From: Pelagibacteraceae bacterium AG-410-N23
Lineage (GTDB): Bacteria > Pseudomonadota > Alphaproteobacteria > Pelagibacterales > Pelagibacteraceae
Assembly: GCA_003215055.1 (NCBI GenBank)
Contig: QCKW01000001.1
Coordinates: forward strand, 62,001 to 126,000
DNA length: 64,000 nucleotides
Direction: 5' to 3'
Numbering within the stretch: position 1 is the first letter of the stretch; every line of letters begins with the position of its first letter. Below, piece after piece: positions 7,797-17,596 of the stretch. Below the pieces are notes generated by a model. That model saw nothing but the letters and a program-made list of their open reading frames with translations, ran no database searches and was not told the DNA's origin. The translations under genes were made by a program, and so were the position numbers.

Positions 7797-10666
7797 TGTT
7801 ACCAAATTCAGAAAAAGATTTTTTAAAAAGACACATTGGACCTTCTAAAGAAGACCAATCAAAAATGTTAAAAGAATTAAATTATAAATCACTGGATGAT
7901 TTGATTGACAATACTGTCCCAGAAAAAATAAAGTTTAAAGGTGAACTTAATATTGGAGATTCAAATTCAGAGTACGAGGCATTAAGAAAATTAAGAGCAA
8001 TTTCAAAAAAAAACCAAGTTTATTCAAATTTCATTGGCATGGGTTATTATGGAACGTATACACCCTATGTAATTTTGAGAAATATACTAGAAAATCCGGG
8101 TTGGTATACTTCATATACCCCTTATCAGCCTGAGGTAGCTCAAGGAAGACTTGAGATGTTATTGAACTTTCAACAAATGATTGTTGACTTTACAGGAATG
8201 GACATTGCTAATGCTTCTTTATTAGATGAAGGTACAGCTGCAGCAGAGGCTATGGGCCTTAGTCATAGATTAAATAAAAAAGATAGTAATTTAGTTTTTG
8301 TATCTGAGGATTGTCATCCTCAAACAATAGATGTAATTCAAACAAGAGCTGAGCCAATGGGTTTAAAGGTTCTAGTCGGTAAAGAAAATGAAGTTTTAGA
8401 CCAGCTAAAAGAAGATTTAGTTTGTGGAATTTTACAATATCCCGGAACTTTAGGGGATATTAAAGACCCAAGTGAAGCGATTAGCAAAATTCACAAAAAA
8501 AATGGGAAGGCTATATTAGCTTGTGATCTGTTAGCTCTAGCAAAATTAAAAACACCTAGAGAACTTGGTGCTGACATTGCGGTCGGAAGCTCTCAAAGAT
8601 TTGGTATTCCAATGGGATATGGAGGTCCGCATGCAGCTTTTTTTGCAACCAAAGATGAGTATAAGAGATCAATGCCTGGAAGGATTGTCGGTGTATCAGT
8701 CGATAGACATGGTAATAAGGCATATAGATTATCTTTGCAAACTAGAGAGCAACACATCAGAAGAGATAAAGCGACTAGTAATATTTGTACTGCACAAGCT
8801 TTATTAGCAATTGTGTCAGCAGCATACGCAATTTATCATGGTCCAGATGGAATTAAAAATATTTCTGAAAGAGTGTCTCAATTAGCAAAAAGTTTTGCTG
8901 ATAAAATTAAACAGTCTGGATATGAACTTTATTCCAATAATTTTTTTGATACAGTTACAATTATTACAAAAGAAAAAACTGATCAAATTTATAAGAATGC
9001 TCTAAATCAGAGAGTTAATATACGAAAAGTAAATTCTGAAATGTTAGCTGTTTCTTTTGATGAAAGAAAAAACGTTTATAGAGTAAATCAATTATTAAAA
9101 ATTTTTAATGCAGCAGAATCAATTAAAAAAGAGGACCCTTCAGTAAGTTTACCTAATTTACCGAAAAACTTATTAAGAACTTCAAAATATTTAGAACATC
9201 CAGTTTTCAACTTATATCATTCAGAGACTGAAATGCTTAGATATTTAAAAAGATTAGAAGACAAAGATATTGCATTGAATAGAACTATGATTGCACTTGG
9301 CTCATGCACAATGAAATTAAACGCTGCTGCCGAAATGATCCCAATATCATGGAAAGAATTTGCAGAACCTCATCCGTTTGTTCCAATAGAACAAATGGAA
9401 GGTTTTAGAGATTTATTTACTGATTTAAAAAATTGGTTGCGATCTATAACTGGTTTTTCAGGTGTTTCTTTGCAACCTAATGCAGGTGCTCAAGGTGAGT
9501 ATGCAGGCCTAATGGTTATCAGAAAATATCATTTAGATAGAGGTGAGCCTAATCGTAATATATGTTTAATTCCAAGTTCAGCACATGGTACTAATCCAGC
9601 AAGTGCACAAATGGTTGGAATGAAAGTGGTTGTTGTCAATTGTGATAAAGAAGGGAATGTTGATTTTGATGATTTAAAGAAAAAAGCAGAGCAACATTCT
9701 GAAAACCTTGGAGCATTAATGGTAACTTATCCGTCTACCCATGGAGTATTTGAGGAAAAAATAACTGATATTTGTGAATTAGTTCATAAACATGGTGGTC
9801 AAGTATATATGGATGGAGCAAATTTAAACGCTCTAGTTGGAATTGCAAAGCCTGGAAATTTTGGACCTGATGTTTGTCATATTAATTTGCATAAAACATT
9901 TTGCATTCCTCATGGTGGAGGAGGACCTGGAATGGGACCCATTGCCTGTAAAAAACATTTACAAGTTTATCTACCTAACCATCCAGTAATAAAAGATTGT
10001 GGACCAACAACTGGAATTGGTGCAGTGTCAGCAGCTCCTTGGGGTAGTTCAAGTATTTTGTCAATTTCTTGGATGTACATTAAAATGATGGGGTCTGCAG
10101 GATTAAAGCTTGCTTCTCAAGTTGCGATATTAAACGCAAATTATATTGCTCATAGATTAAAAGATCACTTTCCGATTTTATATAAAGGATCTAATGGGAA
10201 TGTTGCACACGAGTGTATTATAGATATTAGAACAATAAAATCTGAAACAGGCATAACAGAGGAAGATATAGCTAAAAGATTAATAGATTTTGGTTTTCAT
10301 GCACCAACTATGTCTTGGCCTGTAGCTGGGACTATGATGATAGAGCCAACTGAAAGTGAAGGCTTGTCGGAGCTTGATAGATTCTGTGACACTTTAATAA
10401 AGATAAAACAAGAAATAGACCAGGTTAAATTAGGTAAGTTTGATAAAATTGATAATCCAATTAAGAATGCTCCTCACACTGATAGTGAACTAGCATCTGA
10501 TAACTGGACGCATAAATACACTAGAGAAGAGGCAGCTTATCCAGCTAAATTTTTAAAAGTAAATAAGTTTTGGCCTCCAGTAGCGAGAGTAGACAACGTA
10601 TATGGAGATAAAAACATTTTTTGCACATGTCCAAGCATGGATGAGTTTAAAGAAGATGCAGCATAA
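7796..10666 (+). CDS. gcvP: Glycine dehydrogenase (decarboxylating), P protein
   Basis: 956 aa; RHIGPS..., IGMGYYGT, LGSCTMKLNAAAEM, HLNLHKTFCIPHGGGGPG. Confidence 0.98.
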   Translation: MLPNSEKDFLKRHIGPSKEDQSKMLKELNYKSLDDLIDNTVPEKIKFKGELNIGDSNSEYEALRKLRAISKKNQVYSNFIGMGYYGTYTPYVILRNILENPGWYTSYTPYQPEVAQGRLEMLLNFQQMIVDFTGMDIANASLLDEGTAAAEAMGLSHRLNKKDSNLVFVSEDCHPQTIDVIQTRAEPMGLKVLVGKENEVLDQLKEDLVCGILQYPGTLGDIKDPSEAISKIHKKNGKAILACDLLALAKLKTPRELGADIAVGSSQRFGIPMGYGGPHAAFFATKDEYKRSMPGRIVGVSVDRHGNKAYRLSLQTREQHIRRDKATSNICTAQALLAIVSAAYAIYHGPDGIKNISERVSQLAKSFADKIKQSGYELYSNNFFDTVTIITKEKTDQIYKNALNQRVNIRKVNSEMLAVSFDERKNVYRVNQLLKIFNAAESIKKEDPSVSLPNLPKNLLRTSKYLEHPVFNLYHSETEMLRYLKRLEDKDIALNRTMIALGSCTMKLNAAAEMIPISWKEFAEPHPFVPIEQMEGFRDLFTDLKNWLRSITGFSGVSLQPNAGAQGEYAGLMVIRKYHLDRGEPNRNICLIPSSAHGTNPASAQMVGMKVVVVNCDKEGNVDFDDLKKKAEQHSENLGALMVTYPSTHGVFEEKITDICELVHKHGGQVYMDGANLNALVGIAKPGNFGPDVCHINLHKTFCIPHGGGGPGMGPIACKKHLQVYLPNHPVIKDCGPTTGIGAVSAAPWGSSSILSISWMYIKMMGSAGLKLASQVAILNANYIAHRLKDHFPILYKGSNGNVAHECIIDIRTIKSETGITEEDIAKRLIDFGFHAPTMSWPVAGTMMIEPTESEGLSELDRFCDTLIKIKQEIDQVKLGKFDKIDNPIKNAPHTDSELASDNWTHKYTREEAAYPAKFLKVNKFWPPVARVDNVYGDKNIFCTCPSMDEFKEDAA

Positions 10667-10672
10667 TTTCTA

Positions 10673-11911
10673 ATGAAAATTGCTGTTGTTGGTTCAGGAA
10701 TTTCAGGGTTAAGCGCAGCATATTATTTATCAAAAAAACACAATGTAGATCTTTTTGAGAGAGAAGATCACTTTGGAGGTCATTCTCATACAATTGATTT
10801 AGTTTTTGATAAAAAAAAAGTTTCAGTAGATATTGGATTTATCGTGTTTAATTTCAAAACTTATCCAAACTTAATAAATTTTTTTAAGGAAAATGATATT
10901 CAAATCGAAAAGAGCGATATGTCTTTTTCAGTTTCGGTAGATAATACAAAATTTGAATATTGTGGAAAAGGTTTAAATGGAATTTTTACTAATAAATCAA
11001 ATTTATTCAATATTGAATTTTTAAAAATGTTTTTCGATATTTTAAAATTTTATAAAAAAAGTGATCAAGAAACTATTTTGAATGAAAAAATTACTTTAGG
11101 AGAATATTTAAAAAGAAACAAATTATCTAAAACATTTGTAGATTATCATATCATACCAATGGTATCTGCAATTTGGTCCATGCCTCCTTATGAGGCAAGT
11201 AAAATGCCAATAAGCTTTTTTCTAAAATTTTTTCAAAATCATGGATTATTTAAATTAAAAAATAGACCTCAGTGGTATACAGTATCCAATAGAAGCAGAA
11301 CTTATGTAAGTAAAATAATTTCTCAAATAAGTGGAGAACATTATAAAAATTATAATGTCACAAAGATTAAAAGAAAATCAACAGGTTTAGATTTATACTA
11401 TGGTGGGGAAAGTGAATTCTTTGATTATGATAAGGTAATATTAGCTATACATGCAGATGAAGCTTTAAAATTGATTGAAAATCCTACTGAAGATGAAAAA
11501 AATATTCTTTCAAATTTCAATTATAAGGAAAATATAGCTTACATTCATACTGATCAACGAGCCATGCCAAAAAATAAAAAAGCCTGGTCTTCATGGAACT
11601 CTTCAATAGATGATAAAAATTTAGATAAAAATTCAATTACATATTGGTTGAATTTGTTACAAAACCTAAAATGTGATGAAAATATTTTCTTAACACTTAA
11701 CCCTTATTTTAAGATTGATGAAAAAAAAATATTAAAAAAGGTTAAATTTACTCATCCTTATTATGATCAAAATGCACTAGATGCTCAATCTGAGCTTGTT
11801 AAAATACAAAATCAAAAAGATTTACTTTTCTGTGGAAGTTATTTTGGTTACGGATTTCATGAAGATGGAATAAAATCATCTATTGAAATGCTAAAAAGCC
11901 TAGATGATTAA
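10673..11911 (+). CDS. FAD/NAD(P)-binding amine-oxidase-like flavoprotein
   Basis: MKIAVVGSGISGLSAAYYLSKKHNVDLFEREDHFGGHSHT (Rossmann GXGXXG), C-terminal CGSYFGYGFHEDGIKSS. Confidence 0.85.
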   Translation: MKIAVVGSGISGLSAAYYLSKKHNVDLFEREDHFGGHSHTIDLVFDKKKVSVDIGFIVFNFKTYPNLINFFKENDIQIEKSDMSFSVSVDNTKFEYCGKGLNGIFTNKSNLFNIEFLKMFFDILKFYKKSDQETILNEKITLGEYLKRNKLSKTFVDYHIIPMVSAIWSMPPYEASKMPISFFLKFFQNHGLFKLKNRPQWYTVSNRSRTYVSKIISQISGEHYKNYNVTKIKRKSTGLDLYYGGESEFFDYDKVILAIHADEALKLIENPTEDEKNILSNFNYKENIAYIHTDQRAMPKNKKAWSSWNSSIDDKNLDKNSITYWLNLLQNLKCDENIFLTLNPYFKIDEKKILKKVKFTHPYYDQNALDAQSELVKIQNQKDLLFCGSYFGYGFHEDGIKSSIEMLKSLDD

Positions 11912-12668
11912 TTCTTGTATATATGATGGAAGTGTGATCCATAAAAGATTTAAGCCAAAGGTGCATTTTTTTAAATATAAAGTATTCTCTCTATTAATTG
12001 ATCTATCAGAACTAAATGAGCTTAATAACAAATTAAAATTTTTTTCTTTGAATAGATTTAATCTAATTAGTTTCTATGAGAAAGATCATGGAAATCGTGA
12101 TGGCTCATCTCTTTTTAACTGGGTAAAACTTAATTTAAATATTAACAACATAAGTACTGAAAATATTAAAATTAAACTTTTATGTTATCCTAGAATATTA
12201 GGCTATGTTTTTAATCCACTAAGTATTTTTTTTATATATGATAAAAATGAAAATTTAATTTCCATTTTATATGAAGTTAAAAATACCTTTGGTGAACAAC
12301 ATACTTACATATTTAAGGTAGAAGGTGAAAATAAGTTAATACAAAATAAGTGTCCAAAAAAGTTTCATGTCTCACCATTTATTGAAATGAATTGTAATTA
12401 TTTTTTTAGAATCTTAAATCCAGAAGAAAATTTATCAGTTAAAATAGATCAGTATGATCAAGGAGGAAAAATTCTTTTTGCATCTCAAGATGGTAAAAGG
12501 TTAGATTTAACAACAAAAAATTTAATCACTTCCTACTTAAAACACCCCTTAATGACATTTAAAATAATTTCTGCGATACATTTTGAAGCGTTTAAATTGT
12601 GGATTAAAGGGATTAAATTTGTGAAAAAAAAATTAAAAATTAAAAACAATATAACAGTAGAGAATTGA
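11904..12668 (+). CDS. DUF1365 family protein
   Basis: HKRFKPKVHFFKYKVFSLLIDLSEL...LLCYPRILGYVFNPLSIFF...KKFHVSPFIEMNCNYFF. Confidence 0.85.
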   Translation: MINSCIYDGSVIHKRFKPKVHFFKYKVFSLLIDLSELNELNNKLKFFSLNRFNLISFYEKDHGNRDGSSLFNWVKLNLNINNISTENIKIKLLCYPRILGYVFNPLSIFFIYDKNENLISILYEVKNTFGEQHTYIFKVEGENKLIQNKCPKKFHVSPFIEMNCNYFFRILNPEENLSVKIDQYDQGGKILFASQDGKRLDLTTKNLITSYLKHPLMTFKIISAIHFEAFKLWIKGIKFVKKKLKIKNNITVEN

Positions 12669-13846
12669 TGTTTTTAGACAAAACAGCAGATAAAATAGTT
12701 TATAAATTCCTTAATAATATTAATTATGGATATCTTGAGCTAACAACTTTTGATGGTAAAATTTTAAAATTTGGAAATTCAGACGAAAAATTAAAAGCAA
12801 AAATCAAAATTAAAAAACCAAATTTCAATTACAATTTAATTAGAGGTGGCAGCATTGGATTTGCAGAAAGTTATATGAAAGGAGAATTTGAAACTGATAA
12901 TTTATCAAATTTAATTGAATTAACTGCTAGAAATATTCAAGTCATACATAAATTTTCAGGACTTCTTGATTTTCCAATAATCAATTTTGTAAAAAATAAA
13001 ATAATAAAAAATACAAAAAATCGAAGTAAAGATAACATTGCGAAACATTATGATTTAGGTAACGATTTTTTTTCTCTTTGGTTAGATGATACACTCACTT
13101 ACTCTAGTGCTATATTTGACAAACAATCAAAAAATCTTTCTGAAGCTCAAAATAATAAATATCAAAAATTAATAGATCTAATTAAACCAAACAGTGGTGA
13201 TAAAGTTTTAGAGATAGGATGTGGCTGGGGTGGTTTTGCAGAATATTTGGGTAAAAAATATGATGTTAAACTTGACTGTATAACAATATCAAAAAAACAA
13301 TTTGAATATGCGAAAGAAAGAATTTTTAAATGTGGTTTAAATGAAAAAGTTAATATTGAAATAAAAGATTATAGGGATCTTAAAGGTAAATATAATTCAG
13401 TAGCTTCAATAGAAATGATTGAGGCTGTCGGTCAAAACTATTTAGAAGGATATTTCAAAACAATTAAAAGTAATTTATCTGATGGTGGAAAAGCTGCTAT
13501 TCAAGCAATTACAATTGATGATAGATTATTTGATAGATATAAAAATAAACAAGATTTTATTCAAAAATATATTTTTCCAGGAGGGTTTTTGCCAAATAAA
13601 AATAGTATTAATCGGTATGTTTCTGATAACGGATTAACAATAAATTCTTACATTTCTTATGCAGATCATTATGCAAATACTTTGGTCATATGGAGAAATG
13701 AGTTTTTAAAAAAATGGGATTTAATTAAAAATCAAGGTTTTGATTTAACATTTAAAAGAATGTGGGAGTTTTATCTTTCATATTGTGAAGCTGGATTTAA
13801 GTCAAAAAATATTGACTTGATCCAATTTTCATTGCAGAACAAATAA
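12668..13846 (+). CDS. Cyclopropane-fatty-acyl-phospholipid synthase family SAM methyltransferase
   Basis: NIAKHYDLGNDFFSLWLDDTLTYSSAIF...VLEIGCGWGGFAEYLGKKYDVKLDCITISKKQFEYAKER; ATG at 12668 overlaps the preceding stop. Confidence 0.92.
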   Translation: MFLDKTADKIVYKFLNNINYGYLELTTFDGKILKFGNSDEKLKAKIKIKKPNFNYNLIRGGSIGFAESYMKGEFETDNLSNLIELTARNIQVIHKFSGLLDFPIINFVKNKIIKNTKNRSKDNIAKHYDLGNDFFSLWLDDTLTYSSAIFDKQSKNLSEAQNNKYQKLIDLIKPNSGDKVLEIGCGWGGFAEYLGKKYDVKLDCITISKKQFEYAKERIFKCGLNEKVNIEIKDYRDLKGKYNSVASIEMIEAVGQNYLEGYFKTIKSNLSDGGKAAIQAITIDDRLFDRYKNKQDFIQKYIFPGGFLPNKNSINRYVSDNGLTINSYISYADHYANTLVIWRNEFLKKWDLIKNQGFDLTFKRMWEFYLSYCEAGFKSKNIDLIQFSLQNK

Positions 13847-13860
13847 CGAAAAGGAGAGAT

Positions 13861-14409
13861 GTGAGGAAAATAATAAACTTTAAATCAATTTTATTGATAA
13901 TTTCTTTATTCTTAATTACAAACTGTTCAAATAATAATGCTATGAAACCAGAAGATTTTAAAGGTAAAGAACCCAGATTAATTATTGAAGAGTATCTGTC
14001 AGGCAATGTCAAAGCTTGGGGAGTTCTTCAAAATAGATCTGGTAAAGTCACAAGACAATTCTCAGCAGATTTAAATGGTAAATGGGATGGAAACAAATTG
14101 ATTCTAGATGAAAAATTTAATTGGGATGATGGTGAAATTCAAAATAGACAATGGCAAATAACTAAAATTGATGAAAATAATTATGAAGGTACTGCAGGAG
14201 ATGTAGTAGGAAAAGCAAAAGGCTACTCTTATGGACCAGCATTCAAATTTGAATATGTTCTTTTAGTGCCTGTTAAAGGGAAAGAAATTAAAATTACGTT
14301 TGATGATTGGATATTTAAACAAGACGACCGTGTAGCAATTAATAGAGCCACTATGACAAAGTTTGGTATTAAAGTCGCTGAGCTAACAGTTGTATTTGTT
14401 AAAGATTAA
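13861..14409 (+). CDS. DUF3833 family lipoprotein
   Basis: Lipobox-like LFLITNCSNN; PEDFKGKEPRLIIEEYLSGNVKAWGVLQNRSGKVTRQFSADLNGKWDGNKLILDEKFNWDDGEIQNRQW; GTG start. Confidence 0.8.
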   Translation: MRKIINFKSILLIISLFLITNCSNNNAMKPEDFKGKEPRLIIEEYLSGNVKAWGVLQNRSGKVTRQFSADLNGKWDGNKLILDEKFNWDDGEIQNRQWQITKIDENNYEGTAGDVVGKAKGYSYGPAFKFEYVLLVPVKGKEIKITFDDWIFKQDDRVAINRATMTKFGIKVAELTVVFVKD

Positions 14410-15167
14410 TTCTTTTTTTGATATTTTGTCATTTTACCTATCAAACTAAAATATATTTTGCTTGGTATTAAGCTTAAAATTTTAAGTATAAGAGTTAATG
14501 ATTTTGGAAAATGAATTTCAAATACATTCTTATTTACCAATCCATCATAAATTTTCTCAGCTGCGTACTCTGGTGATTTTAGAAAAGGCATTTTAAAATC
14601 ATTTTTATCTGTCATCGGTGTTTTTATAAAACCAGGTGAAACGAGACATACACGTACATTAGACCTTCCAAAATCAAAATATAAACTTTCTGCCAAATTA
14701 TTTAGAGCTGATTTTGAGGGTCCATAACCTGTAGAATTTGGTAATCCTCTGTAACCTGCAATTGATGAAACAATTGTAATTATTCCATTTTTTTTATTTT
14801 TAAAATATTCTTCAACAGCTTTAATACTGTTTAGAGTACCAAAAAAGTTGATCTTAAAAACATCTTCAATCTGTTCAACATCAATATCTTTTTCTTTTCT
14901 AGGATTCCACGTTCCTGTCGAAAAAAAACAAATATCTATTTCATCAAATTTATCTCTAATTTTATCAAATACTTCCTTACACTTAGACTTGTCAGTTACA
15001 TCTAATGGAAATGAACTAATGTTAGTATATTGGTCTGAAATTTCTTTAAGTAAATTTTCACGTCTTGCTGAAATTGCTACATTCCAACCTTCATTAGCAA
15101 ACTTTATTGCCAAAGCTTTGCCAATTCCTGTACTTCCACCAGTTATCCAAATAGTTTTTTTATTCAT
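14406..15167 (-). CDS. Short-chain dehydrogenase/reductase
   Basis: WITGGSTGIGKALAIKFANEGWNVAISARR ... SSIAGYRGLPNSTGYGPSKSALNN. Confidence 0.9.
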   Translation of the reverse strand: MNKKTIWITGGSTGIGKALAIKFANEGWNVAISARRENLLKEISDQYTNISSFPLDVTDKSKCKEVFDKIRDKFDEIDICFFSTGTWNPRKEKDIDVEQIEDVFKINFFGTLNSIKAVEEYFKNKKNGIITIVSSIAGYRGLPNSTGYGPSKSALNNLAESLYFDFGRSNVRVCLVSPGFIKTPMTDKNDFKMPFLKSPEYAAEKIYDGLVNKNVFEIHFPKSLTLILKILSLIPSKIYFSLIGKMTKYQKKN

Positions 15168-15175
15168 TATATAAA

Positions 15176-15658
15176 ATGTATAATACTTATATGTTTAAAA
15201 ATAAATTTTTATCATTTATACTTTTTTTTGTAATCACTTTTTCTGCGTCATTTGTTGGGGGTTTAGCGTCAATTAGCTTAAAAGAACCCTGGTATTCACA
15301 ACTTGAGAAATCAAATTATAATCCTCCTGATTGGGTGTTTGCACCGGTTTGGACAACATTGTATCTAATGATGACTTTAGCCATTTGGTTTTTTTGGCAC
15401 AGTAAAAATCGAGATATGAATACAGTGTATATTTATTTCATACATATAATTATTAATACAACTTGGAGTATTATCTTCTTTGGTTACCATCAGATATTTT
15501 TAGCAATGATTGTATTAATGATTCTTATTTTTTTAATAATTATTCTTTTTATCAGATTTAAACGTGTCAATTTTGTAAGTTCTTACTTAATGATTCCCTA
15601 TTTACTTTGGTGTTGCTATGCATTATTTCTGAACTTTAACTTATTTATATTAAATTGA
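15176..15658 (+). CDS. TspO/MBR (tryptophan-rich sensory protein) family membrane protein
   Basis: WYSQLEKSNYNPPDWVFAPVWTTLYLMMTLAIWF...NTTWSIIFFGYHQIFLAMIVL. Confidence 0.9.
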   Translation: MYNTYMFKNKFLSFILFFVITFSASFVGGLASISLKEPWYSQLEKSNYNPPDWVFAPVWTTLYLMMTLAIWFFWHSKNRDMNTVYIYFIHIIINTTWSIIFFGYHQIFLAMIVLMILIFLIIILFIRFKRVNFVSSYLMIPYLLWCCYALFLNFNLFILN

Positions 15659-16762
15659 ATGGATGATGTTGTAATAGTTGGTGGTGGAATAATTGGAGCT
15701 GCAACAGCTTATTTTTTATCGAAAGAGGGTAGAAAAGTAAAAGTAATAGAGAGAGATCCAACTTATAAATTAGCCTCTTTCCCACTTTCATTAGGAGGTT
15801 TTAGAAGACAATTTTTTCAAAAAGAAAATATTTTGCTTGGAAAATTTGCAAGAGAATTTATTTTTCAAATTCCTGAATTACTTAAAACAGAAAAAAACCC
15901 TAGACCAACCGCAAGTATGGTTACAAATGGGTATCTGTTAATGTTTGGACCAGAACATGCTGATGAACAATATAAAGCTTTAGAAAATCACAAAGCATGT
16001 GATGCTGGTACAAAAAATATTAAAGGATCAGAATTAACAAAATTTTTTCCATATATAAACAATGAAGGAATTGAAACAGCTACTTTTACTGATAACAAAA
16101 GTGAGGGTTGGATCGATCCTTTTATGTTTCATAGCGCTTTAAAAAGCAAAGCTTCTGAGCTTGGTGCTGAATTCGTAAAAGGTGAGGTAAAATCTCTTTC
16201 AGAAATAAAAGCAAAAACAATTATTTCAGCAGCTGGTTGTTGGACTAAAGAATTACTAGAGGATATTCCTGTTGAACCACAAAAACACACAGTTTTTAGA
16301 GTTAAGTGTCCAAAACATATTCCTGAAATGCCATTGACTGGGGATCTGACGACAGGTGTTTATTGGAGACCAGAAGGTAACGAATATTTAGCAGGATCAC
16401 CAAAGTCAGTCTTTGATGCTAAAGATCTGGAACCTGCTTGGGATGATTTTGAGGAATTAGTTTGGCCTGCATTAGCTCACAGAATTCCTGCTATGGAAGA
16501 ATTAAAATTAACTGGTGGTTGGGCTGGTTATTATGATTGCAATAGATTAGATAATAATGCAGTAGTTGGAAAACATCCTAAATTTGAAAACGTTTACCTT
16601 GCAACTGGTTTTACTGGGAGAGGTTTGATGCAAGCACCAGGTATTGGTAGAGCTTTAACAGAACTGATTACAACAGGTGAATATCAATCAATAGATATTT
16701 CTAATATGGCTGTCGAGAGAGTTTTAGGAAAAAAAGCAAGACCTGAGCCATACGTTCTTTAA
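15659..16762 (+). CDS. FAD-dependent oxidoreductase (DAO family; sarcosine/dimethylglycine-type)
   Basis: MDDVVIVGGGIIGAATAYFLSKEGRKVKVIERD...GGFRRQFF...GGWAGYYDCNRLDNNAVVGKHP...LATGFTGRGLMQAPGIGRALTELI. Confidence 0.85.
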   Translation: MDDVVIVGGGIIGAATAYFLSKEGRKVKVIERDPTYKLASFPLSLGGFRRQFFQKENILLGKFAREFIFQIPELLKTEKNPRPTASMVTNGYLLMFGPEHADEQYKALENHKACDAGTKNIKGSELTKFFPYINNEGIETATFTDNKSEGWIDPFMFHSALKSKASELGAEFVKGEVKSLSEIKAKTIISAAGCWTKELLEDIPVEPQKHTVFRVKCPKHIPEMPLTGDLTTGVYWRPEGNEYLAGSPKSVFDAKDLEPAWDDFEELVWPALAHRIPAMEELKLTGGWAGYYDCNRLDNNAVVGKHPKFENVYLATGFTGRGLMQAPGIGRALTELITTGEYQSIDISNMAVERVLGKKARPEPYVL

Positions 16763-16765
16763 ATT

Positions 16766-17596
16766 TTAAAAAAGAAAAAAATTTTTAGTGCTGCCATCTT
16801 TCATATTATCAACCAATATTGATATATCAGAAACTTTTTTTAAATTTTCGTCAAAAAAATCATAATTTAATTCTTTAAAAAATTTAATCAGCTCATAACA
16901 ATTATATCCAAATTCAGGATACAAATATGGAGCTATCTCAGTAAATATAATAGGTTTATTGATTTTTAAAAATTTTTCACCACTTTTTAATACATCTAAT
17001 TCATAACCATCAACATCTAATTTTATAAAATCAACTTTTGTTAGTTTTTCTTTTTCAACGAATTCATCTAATTTAAGATAAGAATTATCTTTTATTTCTT
17101 TTAAGGTACCGAAGTGTTTTCGATGTTTTTCATTTGAATTATCAAAATTCCAACTAGACCAAACTTTTTGAGGTTTTTTATCATTTGATATGAATATTTG
17201 TCTTGTATGAACTCTGTTGATTAGGTCTTGGTTCATTTCCAAATTAATTGATAGTTTATTAAAAGCGTAATTTGTCGGCTCAATCGCAAAAATCTTTGAA
17301 TTTTTAAACATTTTAGCAATTACTAAGCTTACAGATCCAACATTTGCCCCAATATCCAAAATTGTCAAAGATTCATTTTTGTTTGTAAATATTTTTCTTA
17401 AATTAACTATTTTTTTTTCAGAGGTTCCAAACAAATAAATTGACAAGTCTATACCTTCATTTAAATCTAGACTCCATTTAATACTATTTCTTTCAACATT
17501 TTGATTTCTTGATATAAAAAAAGTCAATATTCTTGATAAAATTTTAGCAATTTGTATTTTATAAATTGTTTTCATTAAATTTTCTATGTACCACAA
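16766..17596 (-). CDS. FkbM family SAM-dependent methyltransferase
   Basis: LTILDIGANVGSVSLVIAKMFKNSKIFAIEPTNYAFNKLSINLEMN...KVDFIKLDVDGYELDVLKSGEKFL. Confidence 0.87.
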   Translation of the reverse strand: MWYIENLMKTIYKIQIAKILSRILTFFISRNQNVERNSIKWSLDLNEGIDLSIYLFGTSEKKIVNLRKIFTNKNESLTILDIGANVGSVSLVIAKMFKNSKIFAIEPTNYAFNKLSINLEMNQDLINRVHTRQIFISNDKKPQKVWSSWNFDNSNEKHRKHFGTLKEIKDNSYLKLDEFVEKEKLTKVDFIKLDVDGYELDVLKSGEKFLKINKPIIFTEIAPYLYPEFGYNCYELIKFFKELNYDFFDENLKKVSDISILVDNMKDGSTKNFFLF

